Source: Muribaculaceae bacterium (GTDB lineage: Bacteria; Bacteroidota; Bacteroidia; Bacteroidales; Muribaculaceae). From it: 64,000 nucleotides of DNA. The translations under genes and the position numbers were made by a program. Shown piece by piece: positions 43,507 to 54,148 of this stretch (its first letter is position 1; each line of letters opens with the position of its first letter). The DNA lies in the NCBI GenBank assembly GCA_022510405.1, contig JAFLTP010000010.1:28098-92097 (forward strand). The letters run 5' to 3'. A model generated the notes under the pieces. That model saw nothing but the letters and a program-made list of their open reading frames with translations. It was not told where the DNA came from and ran no database searches.

Positions 43507-45336
43507 TTATAATGGTTTTCTTACTCCACCTTTATCGGCCGACATCACCATTGAAGCATACGCCTTAAGGGCATTACTTATGTGTCGGTCCCTTCCAATC
43601 GGAGTGAATGCATCTTTTCCACGCTTCTCTTCCTGATCTCTTCTCATTTTGAATTCCTCTTCACTGATACGGGCGTTGATAGTGCGCTCAGGTATATCTA
43701 TGTCAATGATATCGCCATCTTTTAAAAGACCTATAGGACCACCTGCCGCAGCCTCAGGAGAGACATGCCCTATTGAAAGACCGGAAGTTCCACCCGAGAA
43801 ACGCCCATCGGTGATTAAGGCACATTCTTTGCCTAAATGACGTGACTTGATATAACTTGTGGGATAAAGCATCTCCTGCATTCCCGGACCTCCTTTGGGA
43901 CCCTCGTAAATTATCACCACCACATCTCCGGCCACAACTTTACCGCCTAAAATTCCATCCACAGCATCCTCCTGAGAATGGAATACTTTAGCCGTGCCGC
44001 TGAATTTAAGTATTTTCTCGTCTACGCCGGCTGTTTTCACCACGCAACCGTCGGGAGCGATATTGCCCTTTAAAACTGCGAGACCTCCATCCTTAAGATA
44101 AGCATGTTCAACATCCCTTATACATCCATTATTACGATCGATGTCAAGAGACTTGTAACGAGAGGATTGGCTTCCTGCCTTATTATTTATTTTACCTCCG
44201 GGTGCTGAAGACCATAAATCAGCTGCTTCTTCAGAGAACGTATTATCCTTTAATGCATATTTTTCGATAGCCTCTCCCAACGTCAAACCATCCACTCTTT
44301 TGGCATCCAGATACAACAGACCCTGTTTTGCCAATCCCTGCATTATGGAAAGTATTCCTCCGGCCCTATTCACATCCTGAATATGCCATTGTGAATTTGG
44401 GGCTACTTTACATAACACCGGAGTCTGACGGGATAGCATATCGATATCTTCCATTTTGAAATCCACACCCGCTTCATTTGCCACAGCCAAGAGGTGTAAA
44501 ACCGTATTGGTGGAGCCACCCATTGCAATATCAAGACTCATAGCATTCAACATGGCTTCTCGAGTTGCAATATTTCTTGGAAGCACGGATTCGTCACCTT
44601 CATTATAGTACGACAAAGTATTTTTTACAATTTGTCGTGCCGCCCTGCGGAACAATTCAATACGATTGGTGTGGGATGCTAAAATTGTACCATTACCCGG
44701 AAGAGATAATCCTAAGGCTTCCGTTAGCGAATTCATCGAGTTTGCTGTGAACATTCCAGAACAACAGCCACAAGTGGGACAACCTTTCCGCTCAAGTTCT
44801 TTCACTGCTTCATCATCTATACTTTCATCAGCTGCTTCCACCATTATATCAATGAGATCAACGTTCCTGTCTCCTACTTTTCCGGCTTCCATAGTCCCTC
44901 CGGAAACAAAGACTGCGGGAATATTCAGCCTCATCGCAGCCATCATCATGCCCGGTGTGATTTTATCACAATTAGAGATACAAATCATGGCGTCAGCCTT
45001 ATGGGCGTTTACCATATATTCGATGCTGTCGGCAATCAAATCACGAGACGGCAGAGAATAAAGCATACCGTCATGTCCCATGGCGATGCCGTCATCAATA
45101 GCGATGGTGTTGAATTCTGCGGCAAAGCAACCGGCTTTTTCAATTTCCTCTTTAACCAACTGCCCAATCTCATGCAAATGAGTATGACCCGGTACAAATT
45201 GAGTGAAAGAATTAACCACTGCAATAACCGGTTTTCCAAATTGATCTTCCTTCATGCCGTTGGCACGCCATAAAGCACGTGCTCCGGCCATTCGTCTGCC
45301 CTGAGTGGAAGCATCACTTCTTAATGGTATTTTCAT
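43507..45336 (-). CDS. ilvD: Dihydroxy-acid dehydratase
   Basis: Third step of valine and isoleucine synthesis, an iron-sulfur dehydratase. The ATG at 45336 ([24 protein letters not shown]) matches the family start and clears the leuB stop codon by 8 bases. Upstream in-frame starts would overlap leuB. The cluster ligands are visible in [10 protein letters not shown] and [17 protein letters not shown]. The C-terminal part has the conserved [15 protein letters not shown]. Length is about 609 residues. Such clusters are oxygen-sensitive, in keeping with an anaerobe. Confidence 0.96.
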   Translation of the reverse strand: MKIPLRSDASTQGRRMAGARALWRANGMKEDQFGKPVIAVVNSFTQFVPGHTHLHEIGQLVKEEIEKAGCFAAEFNTIAIDDGIAMGHDGMLYSLPSRDLIADSIEYMVNAHKADAMICISNCDKITPGMMMAAMRLNIPAVFVSGGTMEAGKVGDRNVDLIDIMVEAADESIDDEAVKELERKGCPTCGCCSGMFTANSMNSLTEALGLSLPGNGTILASHTNRIELFRRAARQIVKNTLSYYNEGDESVLPRNIATREAMLNAMSLDIAMGGSTNTVLHLLAVANEAGVDFKMEDIDMLSRQTPVLCKVAPNSQWHIQDVNRAGGILSIMQGLAKQGLLYLDAKRVDGLTLGEAIEKYALKDNTFSEEAADLWSSAPGGKINNKAGSQSSRYKSLDIDRNNGCIRDVEHAYLKDGGLAVLKGNIAPDGCVVKTAGVDEKILKFSGTAKVFHSQEDAVDGILGGKVVAGDVVVIIYEGPKGGPGMQEMLYPTSYIKSRHLGKECALITDGRFSGGTSGLSIGHVSPEAAAGGPIGLLKDGDIIDIDIPERTINARISEEEFKMRRDQEEKRGKDAFTPIGRDRHISNALKAYASMVMSADKGGVRKPL

Positions 45337-45344
45337 AACTAACA

Positions 45345-46409
45345 TCAGTTGGAATGTAAACAATAATCAGTTATCCATTCTCCCACTTCATCTGTAGTGT
45401 AAATGTTACCGTTTTTCTTTTGAATATCCGGAGTACAAATTGAATTTTCAATTGATGCTTGAACGGCATCCCTCACTACCTTTCCTTCCTGTATAAGTCC
45501 GAAATGTTCAAGCAACATGGCGGCAGAAAGAATTTGAGCGATAGGGTTAGCGATATTTTTGCCGGCCGCTTCAGGCCATGAACCATGTACAGGTTCAAAC
45601 AAAGGTGTTTTATCACCGGTAGAAGCCGAGGGAAGCAGACCCATAGACCCGGTGATTACACTTGCCTCATCAGTCAGTATATCTCCAAAAGTGTTTTCAG
45701 TGACAAGGACATCAAAGAACTTCGGATCCTGAACAATCCTCATGGATGCATTGTCAACAAACATATAGTCGGTCTTAACTTCCGGATATTCCTTTTCCAT
45801 GTTTTGTGCAACTTTCCTCCAAAGTCTGCTTGATGCCAAAACATTAGCCTTGTCAACTACAGTGAGGTGTTTCTTTCTTTTCATAGCATAACCATATGCT
45901 ACACGCAAAATCCTTTCAATTTCACTTCGGGAATAAACATTGGTATCATATGCTTTATCCTCACTTTCAAATTTTTCACCGAAGTACATTCCTCCTGTAA
46001 GTTCTCTCACGCATACAAAATCGACACCTTCAATGACTTCTTCTTTCAGAGGACTCCTCTCCACCAAACTCTTGTAAGTATTAATGGGTCGGATATTGGC
46101 ATAAAGCTCCAATGATTTCCGCATCTTCAACAAACCCTGTTCCGGTCTCACCGGTGAAGAAGGATTGTTATCATAACGAGGATCACCAACGGCGGAAAAA
46201 AGGATCGCATCGCTTTCAAGACACAATCTTAAAGTGTCCTCTGGGAAAGGGTCACCGACAGTATCTATCGCAGAGGCACCGATCAATCCCGATTTAAAAA
46301 TAAATTTATGATTAAACCGATGTGCAATAGCATCAAGAACCAGTACTCCCTGGGTAGAAATTTCCGGTCCGATACCGTCACCCGGCAAAACAGCAATTTT
46401 CAGTTCCAT
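45345..46409 (-). CDS. leuB: 3-isopropylmalate dehydrogenase
   Basis: Oxidatively decarboxylates 3-isopropylmalate with NAD in leucine synthesis. Its 354 residues begin [15 protein letters not shown], and the catalytic Arg and Tyr segments ([27 protein letters not shown]) are present. The metal-site Asp residues are in VDNASMRIV and GDILTDEAS. The first 10 bases overlap the end of leuD. Confidence 0.96.
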   Translation of the reverse strand: MELKIAVLPGDGIGPEISTQGVLVLDAIAHRFNHKFIFKSGLIGASAIDTVGDPFPEDTLRLCLESDAILFSAVGDPRYDNNPSSPVRPEQGLLKMRKSLELYANIRPINTYKSLVERSPLKEEVIEGVDFVCVRELTGGMYFGEKFESEDKAYDTNVYSRSEIERILRVAYGYAMKRKKHLTVVDKANVLASSRLWRKVAQNMEKEYPEVKTDYMFVDNASMRIVQDPKFFDVLVTENTFGDILTDEASVITGSMGLLPSASTGDKTPLFEPVHGSWPEAAGKNIANPIAQILSAAMLLEHFGLIQEGKVVRDAVQASIENSICTPDIQKKNGNIYTTDEVGEWITDYCLHSN

Positions 46410-47005
46410 TTTTCAGCCCTTTCTGTTTCAAACTTTTCAATCGCCTTCTTATTTTTCAATAAATATTCAATATCGTCCAATCCTTCCATAAGGCATTCCT
46501 TCTTATAAGGACTTATATCGAAGTGTTCCTTTTCTCCTGTTGCTTCATTGATAACAATCTGATTCGGAAGATCAATAGTTATCATTGTTGCAGGATCATT
46601 GTCTATTGATTTAAATAGTGACTTAAGAAACTTATCGCTCACCACTACGGGAAGGACAAAATTATTTAATTCATTGTTCTTATGGATGTCTGCAAAGAAA
46701 CTTGATATCACAGCTTTAAAGCCATAATCCGCAATAGCCCAAGCAGCGTGTTCACGGCTGGAGCCGCAACCAAAGTTCTTGCCGGCCACCAAGATTGAAC
46801 CTGAATATTTTGGATTGTTCAACACAAAATCTTTGACAGGATTGTTATTGGCATCATACCTCCAGTCACGGAAAAGATTATTTCCAAAACCTTCTTTGGA
46901 AGTTGATTTCAAGAAACGGGCCGGAATTATTTGATCGGTATCCACGTTTTCAATAGGTAATGGTACTGCGGTAGACCTTAAAATATTGAATTTCCTTTCC
47001 ATCAT
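46400..47005 (-). CDS. leuD: 3-isopropylmalate dehydratase small subunit
   Basis: The small subunit of isopropylmalate isomerase. It shows [13 protein letters not shown] (about 22-34) and [15 protein letters not shown] (about 77-91), both diagnostic. Its 201 residues fit the bacterial LeuD size. Two consecutive ATGs are possible starts. Its start overlaps the leuC stop by 4 bases and its end overlaps leuB by 10, so all four leu genes are tightly coupled. Confidence 0.96.
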   Translation of the reverse strand: MMERKFNILRSTAVPLPIENVDTDQIIPARFLKSTSKEGFGNNLFRDWRYDANNNPVKDFVLNNPKYSGSILVAGKNFGCGSSREHAAWAIADYGFKAVISSFFADIHKNNELNNFVLPVVVSDKFLKSLFKSIDNDPATMITIDLPNQIVINEATGEKEHFDISPYKKECLMEGLDDIEYLLKNKKAIEKFETERAEKWN

Positions 47006-48399
47006 GATTTAATTTTACGTGGATCAGTCAGAACACCTGTTATGGAAGTGGCTGCAGCAACCAATGGACCGGCCAAAATCGTTCGCGCTCCGGGACCCTG
47101 GCGTCCCTCGAAGTTTCTATTGGAAGTGGAGACACATAATTTACCCTCAGGCACCTTATCATCATTCATAGCCAAGCAAGCGGAACATCCCGGTTCTCTT
47201 AATTCAAAACCGGCCTCTTCCAAAATTTTGTCCAGTCCTTCTTCTATGATTTGTTTTCTGACCTGTTGTGAACCCGGGACTAACCATGCTACAATATTCG
47301 GAGCTTTCTGCTTCCCTTTTACAATGGATGCAAAAGCCCTGAAATCTTCCAATCTACCATTGGTACAACTTCCTAAAAAAACATAATCCACTGGTTTACC
47401 CTCAAGAGATTCTCCTTCTTTAAATTTCATATAATCAAGAGCCTTGATATATGAAATCTTTGCAGCCGACTCTTCGGGTGCAAGAGGAATTTTTTCCGAT
47501 ATTCCTATTCCCATTCCCGGATTAGTTCCGAATGTGATACGAGGTTCAATATCCTCGGCCCTAAAAGAGACTTCACAGTCAAAAACGGCATCCTCGTCGG
47601 AGGGTAGAGATTTCCAATACTCCAAAGCCTTTTCCCAATTTTCACCTTTCGGAGCGTTTGGTTTATCCTTTAAATATTCAAAAGTGATATTGTCAGGAGC
47701 AATCATTCCTCCCCGGGCACCCATTTCTATAGAGAGGTTGCAAAGGGTCATTCTTTGCTCCATATTCAGATTTCGAATAGCATCACCAGCATATTCCACG
47801 AAATACCCTGTTGCACCTCCTGTTCCCAACTTACTAATCAAATACAAAGCGATATCTTTGGCAGTGACCCCGTGATTCAATTTTCCATTGATGTTGATCC
47901 GCATTGACTTGGGTTTTGGTTGAAGCACACATTGAGTGGCAAGCACCATCTCAATCTCACTTGTGCCTATACCGAAAGCTATCGCTCCCATAGCTCCATG
48001 AGTAGAGGTATGGCTGTCACCACACACAATGGTCATACCGGGTTGAGTAAAACCCTGTTCCGGTCCTATCACATGAATAATTCCATTTCCTGGATGGCAC
48101 AAAGGAAAAATAGTTAATCCAAACTCTTCTGCATTCCTTGAAAGTGTTTCAACCGGGAGTCTCGAAGTCTCATCCTTAATCGGAAGATGTTGGTTTTTAG
48201 TGGGTATATTGTGATCGGGTGAACAAGTAGTGCGGTCCGGACGAAAAACTTTTAATCCACGTTTCCTGAGACCATCGAAAGCCTGAGGGCTTGTTACCTC
48301 ATGACAATAATGACAGTCTATATATAACTGATCGGGACCATCCGCTATACTGTTAACCACATGGCTGTCCCAAACCTTATCAAAAAGCGTTTTCCCCAT
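47002..48399 (-). CDS. leuC: 3-isopropylmalate dehydratase large subunit
   Basis: The [4Fe-4S]-containing large subunit of isopropylmalate isomerase, 465 residues. Cluster Cys residues are visible in [14 protein letters not shown] and in [11 protein letters not shown]. The N-terminal part has [14 protein letters not shown] and [14 protein letters not shown]. It overlaps leuA by one base and leuD by four. Confidence 0.96.
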   Translation of the reverse strand: MGKTLFDKVWDSHVVNSIADGPDQLYIDCHYCHEVTSPQAFDGLRKRGLKVFRPDRTTCSPDHNIPTKNQHLPIKDETSRLPVETLSRNAEEFGLTIFPLCHPGNGIIHVIGPEQGFTQPGMTIVCGDSHTSTHGAMGAIAFGIGTSEIEMVLATQCVLQPKPKSMRININGKLNHGVTAKDIALYLISKLGTGGATGYFVEYAGDAIRNLNMEQRMTLCNLSIEMGARGGMIAPDNITFEYLKDKPNAPKGENWEKALEYWKSLPSDEDAVFDCEVSFRAEDIEPRITFGTNPGMGIGISEKIPLAPEESAAKISYIKALDYMKFKEGESLEGKPVDYVFLGSCTNGRLEDFRAFASIVKGKQKAPNIVAWLVPGSQQVRKQIIEEGLDKILEEAGFELREPGCSACLAMNDDKVPEGKLCVSTSNRNFEGRQGPGARTILAGPLVAAATSITGVLTDPRKIKS

Positions 48400-49895
48400 T
48401 ATTTTATAAATTTATTTATTGCATCTATAAAGGCCTCACAACTTGCAGCCACGATATCCGTGTTTGCAGAGAACCCATAATAAAGTCCCCCATCGTATTC
48501 CACTGTCATATGAACCTTTCCTATGTCATTGCTTCCTTTATTGAATGCCTGAATAAGGAATTCTTTAAGCACCATAGTCCTCCGTATTATTAATTTAACA
48601 GCATTGATAGCGGCATCTACAGGACCATTACCTGAAGAACAAGCCTCAAACTTCTCACCGGCAATATCCAAACCGACACTTGCAACGGCATGGACTCCTA
48701 CCCCACTTGTCACTTGAAGGAAATCAAGTTTAATGCGATGGTTGGCCATATGGTGCCGTCCGGCGATCATCATAATATCATCATCAGTTATTTCTTTCTT
48801 ATGATCAGCCAATTTCAAGAAAGATTCATAAGCCTTGTCAAGAGCTTCTTTAGTCAATTCAATTCCCAGGACACTCAACCTATGTTTAAGAGCCGCCCTT
48901 CCGCTGCGAGCAGTGAGAAGGATGGAGTTTTCATCCAGACCCACATCCTTGGGATCCATAATCTCATAACTTTCACGATTTTTTAATACACCGTCTTGAT
49001 GGATACCTGAAGAATGTGCAAAAGCATTACGTCCTACAATAGCTTTGTTTGGTTGCACCGGCATATTCATGAGACTTGAAACCTTCCGGCTGATACCATA
49101 AATACGTGTTGTGTTTATATTTGTTTCGATACCAAGATCTTTATGGCACCTGCAAGTCATCACCACTTCTTCAAGAGAAGTGTTACCGGCCCTTTCACCG
49201 ATTCCATTGATAGTCACTTCAGCTTGTCGCGCGCCATTTCTGATTGCAGAAATAGTATTGGCGGTGGCCATCCCGAGGTCATTGTGACAATGGACTGCTA
49301 TAGTGGCTTTATCCACACCCTTTACATTTTCCATCAGATATTTAATCTTCTCACCAAATTCCCATGGAAGACAATAACCCGTAGTGTCCGGAATATTAAC
49401 AACGGTTGCACCTGCCTTAATAACGGCTTCAACTACCCGAGCCAAATATTCATTATCAGTTCTGCCTGCATCTTCAGCATAAAATTGTACATCTTCTACA
49501 AAAGATTTCGCATATTTCACGCAAGCCACCGCTCGTTCCAATATTTCTTCCCTATTGGAATTGAATTTATGTCTTATATGATAATCTGAAGTACCGATGC
49601 CCGTATGAATTCTTTTATGCTTGGCATATTTCAGAGCATCAGCCGCCACCCTGATATCGGTTTCGACTGCACGGGTAAGAGCGCAGATTGTAGGCCAGGT
49701 GACAGCCTTGGAAATTTCAACAACGGAATTGAAATCGCCGGGACTGGAAACAGGAAATCCGGCCTCAATGACATCGACTCCCAAAGTCTCCAAAGATTTA
49801 GCTATTTCAATCTTCTCTACTGTGTTAAGTTGACATCCGGGCACTTGCTCACCGTCCCTTAATGTAGTGTCAAATATAAAAAGTCTGTCTGCCAT
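48399..49895 (-). CDS. leuA: 2-isopropylmalate synthase
   Basis: First committed step of leucine synthesis: condenses acetyl-CoA with 2-oxoisovalerate. The DRE-TIM barrel begins [17 protein letters not shown], and metal-binding His residues are in [15 protein letters not shown] communication region is followed by a C-terminal LeuA dimer/allosteric domain (about 385-498; [14 protein letters not shown]...[13 protein letters not shown]), so leucine feedback control is expected. At 498 residues it is the short, bacterial form. It is the first gene of the eight-gene operon with a consensus promoter about 45 bases upstream. Confidence 0.95.
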   Translation of the reverse strand: MADRLFIFDTTLRDGEQVPGCQLNTVEKIEIAKSLETLGVDVIEAGFPVSSPGDFNSVVEISKAVTWPTICALTRAVETDIRVAADALKYAKHKRIHTGIGTSDYHIRHKFNSNREEILERAVACVKYAKSFVEDVQFYAEDAGRTDNEYLARVVEAVIKAGATVVNIPDTTGYCLPWEFGEKIKYLMENVKGVDKATIAVHCHNDLGMATANTISAIRNGARQAEVTINGIGERAGNTSLEEVVMTCRCHKDLGIETNINTTRIYGISRKVSSLMNMPVQPNKAIVGRNAFAHSSGIHQDGVLKNRESYEIMDPKDVGLDENSILLTARSGRAALKHRLSVLGIELTKEALDKAYESFLKLADHKKEITDDDIMMIAGRHHMANHRIKLDFLQVTSGVGVHAVASVGLDIAGEKFEACSSGNGPVDAAINAVKLIIRRTMVLKEFLIQAFNKGSNDIGKVHMTVEYDGGLYYGFSANTDIVAASCEAFIDAINKFIK

Positions 49896-49940
49896 TGATC
49901 AAGCCTTTCAGTATGTCTAAAAACATAATCATTCAACATG

Positions 49941-49975
49941 CAAATTTAATCATTTATTTGATATGCGATATCAAA
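49941..49975 (-). promoter_or_regulatory. Promoter of the leu-ilv operon
   Basis: On the minus strand TTTG (49972-49975) and TAAATTTG (49941-49948) are 23 bases apart, inside the accepted range. The leader would be about 40 bases, too short for a classical attenuator. Confidence 0.65.
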
Positions 49976-50048
49976 AATTAGATGAATATTGAAATATTCA
50001 CTACAAAATGTCATTTATTAAGCCTGAATATATGTGTTGGAATAATAA

Positions 50049-50082
50049 TAAATTTGATAATTTTGTTCCCGTATACAAAATT
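50049..50082 (+). promoter_or_regulatory. Candidate nrdD promoter boxes with overlapping palindrome
   Basis: TAAATTTG (50049-50056) and TAATTTTG (50058-50065) both match the -7 consensus. The second is part of a perfect palindrome AATTTTGT, 8 bases, ACAAAATT (50059-50082). If used, the nrdD leader is about 215 bases. The AT-richness of the region makes chance matches likely. Confidence 0.4.
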
Positions 50083-50292
50083 CATTTAAATAAAACAATA
50101 TAATTCACAAATTTAACAAAGTTGTCCAAAACTTTTTATATATTATTGATTATTTGCTATTTATAAATTCTTAAAATGAAAAAAGTTTTCCAAAATAATT
50201 TTTAACATAATTTATTTGAATAATATTTGTTCGGTTTTGGCAATTATATTAATTTCGCTCCCGGTTTTAAATATTATAAAGAATTTTTCCTA

Positions 50293-52500
50293 ATGATACA
50301 CACGGTTGAAAAAAGAGACGGCAGAATTGTCGGTTACAATGAAGAAAAGATTAAGGCTGCCATAAGAAAGGCGATGCTTGCCACTGAAATTGGCGAAGAC
50401 GAGTCGCTGATACAAAAGATCTCCGATCGTATAGGAATGAACGGACAGGAAAGGATGACCGTGGAGGATATTCAAGACCGTGTGGAATTCGAACTTATGA
50501 AATCATCCAGAAAGGATGTGGCTAAAAGATATATAGCATATCGCGACAAAAGGTCGATTGCCAGGAAGGCAAAAACACGCGATATGTTTCTTGAAATTAT
50601 AAATGCTAAAAACAATGACATCACCCGGGAGAATGCAAATATGAACACTGATTCTCCGGCTGGAATGATGATGAAGTTTTCCACGGAAACAACCAAACCG
50701 TTTGTAGATGACTATCTACTTTCCGCTGATGTGAAAGAAGCTATAAAAAACAATTATATACATATCCACGACAAGGATTATTATCCTACCAAAAGTCTTA
50801 CTTGTGTTCAGCATCCTCTTGACAGGATACTCACTAATGGTTTTGTAGCCGGACACGGGGAATCAAGGCCCGCAAAAAGAATAGAGACAGCCAGTGTGAT
50901 TGCTTGTATTTCTTTAGAAACTGCACAAAATGAGATGCATGGAGGCCAAGCCATTCCGGCTTTGGATTTCTATCTCGCACCCTATGTGCGGTCAAGTTAT
51001 ATAGAAGAGATAAAAAATCTTGAGGATCTTACCGGTGAGAATCTATCAGAACTCTATAATGCGGAAATCAAAGATTTCTTGAAAAAAGATCTTGATGGCT
51101 TGGAGGGCAAAGAGCGAATGATGCAACATGCAATTAACAAAACCGTTGGAAGAGTTCACCAAGCGATGGAAGCATTCATACACAATATGAACACTATCCA
51201 TTCGAGGGGAGGCAATCAAGTGGTATTCTCATCAGTGAATTACGGCACAGATACCTCTTCTGAAGGCAGATGTGTGATCAGGGAATTATTAAACACCACA
51301 TACGAGGGTGTCGGGAATGGTGCCACTGCAATATTCCCAATCCAAATCTGGAAGAAAAAAAGAGGAGTAAGCTACCTTCCTACTGATCCCAATTATGATC
51401 TTTATAAACTTGCATGCAAGGTATCTGCAAAAAGGTTCTTCCCGAATTTTCTAAATCTTGATGCCACTTTCAATCAAAGTGAAGACTGGGATGCTTCAGA
51501 CCCTAAACGATATAAACATGAAGTTGCCACCATGGGATGCCGTACTCGGGTTTTCGAGAATAGATTTGGAGAAAAGACATCTATTGGGCGAGGTAACCTT
51601 TCTTTCACCACTATCAACATTGTGAGATTAGCATTGGAAGTGATGAATATTGAAAACCAGCAAAAAAGAATTGACAAGTTTTTCCAGAAACTCGACAATG
51701 TGTTGGAAATTACTGCACGTCAACTTGACGAGCGTTATCAATTCCAAAAAACTGCCCTTGCCAAACAATTTCCCCTTGTGATGAGTTCATTATGGAATAA
51801 TGCTTCAATTCTGAAACCCAACGAGACAATTGAAAAAGTAATAAACCAGGGAACTCTTGGAATTGGATTCATCGGACTTGCAGAAACACTGATTGCACTC
51901 ACAGGCAAACATCATGGAGAATCGGAAGAATCTCAAGAATTAGGCCTTAAGATTGTGAGATATATGCGAGACAGGGCCAACGACTTTTCCAACAGATATG
52001 GACATAACTATTCGGTGCTTGCAACTCCGGCAGAAGGTCTATCAGGAAAATTCACAAAAGCCGACCAAAAACAGTTCGGTGAAATACCGGGAGTAACTGA
52101 CAAGAATTATTATACAAATTCCAATCACCTGCCTGTATATTATCACTGTTCTCCAAGGCAAAAAGCAAAAGTGGAGGCACCCTACCATGATTTGACTCGA
52201 GGCGGCCATATATTCTATGTAGAAATTGACGGAGACGCAACACACAATGAAGAGGCTATAATGCAGATTGTGGATTTAATGGATCAATATAACATTGGAT
52301 ATGGATCCGTCAACCATAACAGGAATCATTGTCCGAAATGCGGATATGAGAATGCCCGGAAAGATCAGCACCATTGTCCTAAATGCAATACTAAATTCGA
52401 AACAATTCAAAGGATCACAGGGTATCTTGTAGGCACCACCGACAGATGGAATTCCGGCAAACTGGCCGAACTCAATGATAGAGTCGTGCATGAGAACTAA
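50293..52500 (+). CDS. nrdD: Anaerobic (class III) ribonucleoside-triphosphate reductase
   Basis: Makes deoxynucleotides without oxygen by a glycyl radical mechanism. The ATG at 50293 starts IHTVEKRDGRIVGYNEEKI, the usual beginning of the ATP-cone regulatory domain (about 1-95). The catalytic domain follows. Near the C-terminus are the zinc ligands CPKCGYENARKDQHHCPKC and then the glycyl radical site in RITGYLVGTTDRW (Gly about 710 of 735). A longer frame to a TTG at 50227 was rejected because that sequence precedes the conserved start. The activase gene nrdG follows 35 bases downstream. The presence of class III enzyme fits strict anaerobic growth. Confidence 0.96.
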   Translation: MIHTVEKRDGRIVGYNEEKIKAAIRKAMLATEIGEDESLIQKISDRIGMNGQERMTVEDIQDRVEFELMKSSRKDVAKRYIAYRDKRSIARKAKTRDMFLEIINAKNNDITRENANMNTDSPAGMMMKFSTETTKPFVDDYLLSADVKEAIKNNYIHIHDKDYYPTKSLTCVQHPLDRILTNGFVAGHGESRPAKRIETASVIACISLETAQNEMHGGQAIPALDFYLAPYVRSSYIEEIKNLEDLTGENLSELYNAEIKDFLKKDLDGLEGKERMMQHAINKTVGRVHQAMEAFIHNMNTIHSRGGNQVVFSSVNYGTDTSSEGRCVIRELLNTTYEGVGNGATAIFPIQIWKKKRGVSYLPTDPNYDLYKLACKVSAKRFFPNFLNLDATFNQSEDWDASDPKRYKHEVATMGCRTRVFENRFGEKTSIGRGNLSFTTINIVRLALEVMNIENQQKRIDKFFQKLDNVLEITARQLDERYQFQKTALAKQFPLVMSSLWNNASILKPNETIEKVINQGTLGIGFIGLAETLIALTGKHHGESEESQELGLKIVRYMRDRANDFSNRYGHNYSVLATPAEGLSGKFTKADQKQFGEIPGVTDKNYYTNSNHLPVYYHCSPRQKAKVEAPYHDLTRGGHIFYVEIDGDATHNEEAIMQIVDLMDQYNIGYGSVNHNRNHCPKCGYENARKDQHHCPKCNTKFETIQRITGYLVGTTDRWNSGKLAELNDRVVHEN

Positions 52501-52505
52501 GAGCG

Positions 52506-52527
52506 ATTAAAGTTTAGAAGTTTAAAG
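52506..52527. repeat. Short AAAGTTT-type repeat between nrdD and nrdG
   Basis: The 35-base spacer contains TTAAAGTTTAGAAGTTTAAAG-like sequence, a short member of the heptamer repeat family (21-22 bases), placed inside an operon just before the TTG start of nrdG. Confidence 0.65.
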
Positions 52528-52535
52528 ACAGTGTC

Positions 52536-53024
52536 TTGAAATATAATGTTTTAGACATAATAAGAGGAACGACAGTGGATGGTCCGGGATTCCGGACCTC
52601 CATATATTTATCGGGTTGCTGTCATCATTGTCCGGCTTGCCAGAATCCCCAATCTTGGGATGAGTTTGCAGGGATGGAAATGTCTCTGGAAGAATTAATG
52701 GAAATCGTTGAAGAGGAAGATTTCGATGTCACATTAACAGGCGGAGATCCGCTCTATCATCCTGAAAAACTCAAATTACTTATAAGAGCATTAAAAGAAA
52801 ATGGACGCAATGTTTGGGTATATAGCGGATATACCTGGGAAGAAATAAAAGAAAATCCTAATTTATTCTCTTCGGTAGAAGAAGCCGATGTTTTGATTGA
52901 TGGTAGATATATCGATGAATTAAGAGATCTTGACCTTCAATTCAAAGGGTCATCCAATCAAAGGATTATAGATATAAAGGAATCAATAAAAGAAGGAACG
53001 ACAGTGCTTTACTATCGTTCCTAA
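52536..53024 (+). CDS. nrdG: Anaerobic ribonucleotide reductase activating protein (radical SAM), TTG start
   Basis: The radical SAM activase that installs the glycyl radical in NrdD. The CX3CX2C cluster motif is Cys28, Cys32, Cys35 in SGCCHHCPACQNPQSW. VDGPGFRTSIYLSG precedes it, and TLTGGDPLYHPE follows (the SAM-binding GGE-like motif, here GGD). The 162-residue length is typical. The frame has no upstream ATG before a stop codon (TAG at 52515), so TTG at 52536 is the only start giving the conserved N-terminus (KYNVLDIIRGTTVDGPG). Confidence 0.95.
   Translation: MKYNVLDIIRGTTVDGPGFRTSIYLSGCCHHCPACQNPQSWDEFAGMEMSLEELMEIVEEEDFDVTLTGGDPLYHPEKLKLLIRALKENGRNVWVYSGYTWEEIKENPNLFSSVEEADVLIDGRYIDELRDLDLQFKGSSNQRIIDIKESIKEGTTVLYYRS
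52994..53022 (+). terminator. Possible terminator overlapping the nrdG stop codon
   Basis: An 8-bp perfect stem (AGGAACGA / TCGTTCCT, 13-base loop) ends at the stop codon and is followed by an A/T-rich stretch with TTTTT about 14 bases on. A weaker GAGTC/GACTC pair follows at about 53041-53062. Medium-to-weak evidence. Confidence 0.35.
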
Positions 53025-53084
53025 CAAATTTAGTATTTTTGAGTCCACTTTAAATTTGACTCGTTTATTATATTTTTGCAAATT

Positions 53085-53537
53085 TTATTTTTTAGATTCA
53101 CTTTCTTCAATTTCTGAAGCATCAGTTGGAGTTTCTTCTGTTTTCTCTTCCTCAGTGAATTTGGTGAAACCATTATCCACCAATAAATTATACCAAGTGA
53201 AAAGTTTTTTTACATCACTGTCGTGAACCCTTTCCTTGTCGAAATCAGGGATGTATTCTTCGAATTTAGCCTTCAGGCCATCTCCGGATATTATCTCTTT
53301 AACATCAAGTTTCTTACCATTTTCTTTTGTATAGATTGTATCTAAGATTTCGCCCAAGGGTTTGTCTTCAGACTCAGTATACATAGCGATATCTCCTAAC
53401 GCCACTACCCTTTCACGAGGAGATACCGGAAATCTTTTACCGGAGGAAAGTTCTTCAACTATAAGTGTCTTTCCACTATGGGACACAATCTTAAAAAGTC
53501 CCGGCTTACCGGTGATGGCCAAAATTTCTCTTAACAT
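53085..53537 (-). CDS. DUF5606 domain protein (Bacteroidetes-specific)
   Basis: A 150-residue cytoplasmic protein of unknown function found across Bacteroidetes. The N-terminal half has the family pattern LREILAITGKPGLFKIVSHSGKTLIVEEL, then RERVVALGDIAMYT, suggesting a small beta-barrel-like domain. A helical part follows (about 90-130), and the acidic, Glu/Ser-rich tail is of low complexity. It overlaps coaE by 7 bases and ends the nusB-yajC-ybbR-coaE operon. The conserved linkage with coaE is typical of Bacteroidales, but no function is established. Confidence 0.9.
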   Translation of the reverse strand: MLREILAITGKPGLFKIVSHSGKTLIVEELSSGKRFPVSPRERVVALGDIAMYTESEDKPLGEILDTIYTKENGKKLDVKEIISGDGLKAKFEEYIPDFDKERVHDSDVKKLFTWYNLLVDNGFTKFTEEEKTEETPTDASEIEESESKK

Positions 53538-54148
53538 GATATGGAATATATTTGTTGTTGAATTAATTTATCTGTCATTTTTAAAATTTGTGAAAGTAAA
53601 GGAGTTTTGTTATCATTTTCCAACATTACTGTCTTATTTGAATCGAGCAAAGACAATTCATGCTGTTGGGCATCTATCCTTTTCTGCACCGCTTCAAGAC
53701 TGGTTTTGTCTCTTTTCATAACCCTTTCGAGTCTTTCTCTTAAAGGAGCAGTCACAATCCAAATTTGATTACAAAAAGTTGCGATACCCCCGGTTACAAT
53801 TATTGCGGATTCAATGAAAAAATCACCTCTAATATTTTTACGTCTGTTTTCTATATCCTCTCTCACAGCTTGATGAACCACGCTATTGACGAAAGTCCTT
53901 ACATTATCATTGGAAAATAACATTTGAGCGAGCCTACCACGATTCAATTCCCCATCCTTGGAATAAATGTCATTGCCCAACTTTTCTATCAATGACAATT
54001 TTACCCCCAAATTGTTCCTCATAATAGCTTTTGCTTCATAATCGCAATCGTAAACAACGAACCCATTGCACCTTAAAACACGCGACACGACGCTTTTACC
54101 GGCTCCAATGCCACCTGTGATTCCAATGGTATTATTTAGTTGTTTCAT
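53531..54148 (-). CDS. coaE: Dephospho-CoA kinase
   Basis: Last step of coenzyme A synthesis: phosphorylates the 3'-OH of dephospho-CoA. The P-loop GGIGAGKS (12-19) and the family segments YDCDYEAK, LGNDIYSKDGELNRGRLAQMLF and RMKRDK-like RVMKRDKTS are present. 205 residues is normal. The start overlaps the ybbR stop by 4 bases. Confidence 0.96.
   Translation of the reverse strand: MKQLNNTIGITGGIGAGKSVVSRVLRCNGFVVYDCDYEAKAIMRNNLGVKLSLIEKLGNDIYSKDGELNRGRLAQMLFSNDNVRTFVNSVVHQAVREDIENRRKNIRGDFFIESAIIVTGGIATFCNQIWIVTAPLRERLERVMKRDKTSLEAVQKRIDAQQHELSLLDSNKTVMLENDNKTPLLSQILKMTDKLIQQQIYSISC

Larger units (their letters stand above)
49896..50292. promoter_or_regulatory. Divergent leuA-nrdD intergenic region
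   Basis: A very AT-rich stretch of about 400 bases with no gene. It contains the leuA promoter (49941-49975), two overlapping -7-like boxes with a palindrome on the nrdD side (50049-50082), and otherwise low-complexity A/T sequence. I saw no leucine-rich leader peptide or attenuator hairpin in front of leuA. Confidence 0.75.

Noticed and set aside
47444..47875. 143-codon plus-strand frame opposite leuC, and similar frames opposite other leu/ilv genes
   Set aside because: They sit entirely in essential, well-conserved genes and show no protein features.
49896..49940. Leucine attenuator or leader peptide before leuA
   Set aside because: The predicted leader is about 40 bases, with no run of Leu codons and no terminator/antiterminator pair.
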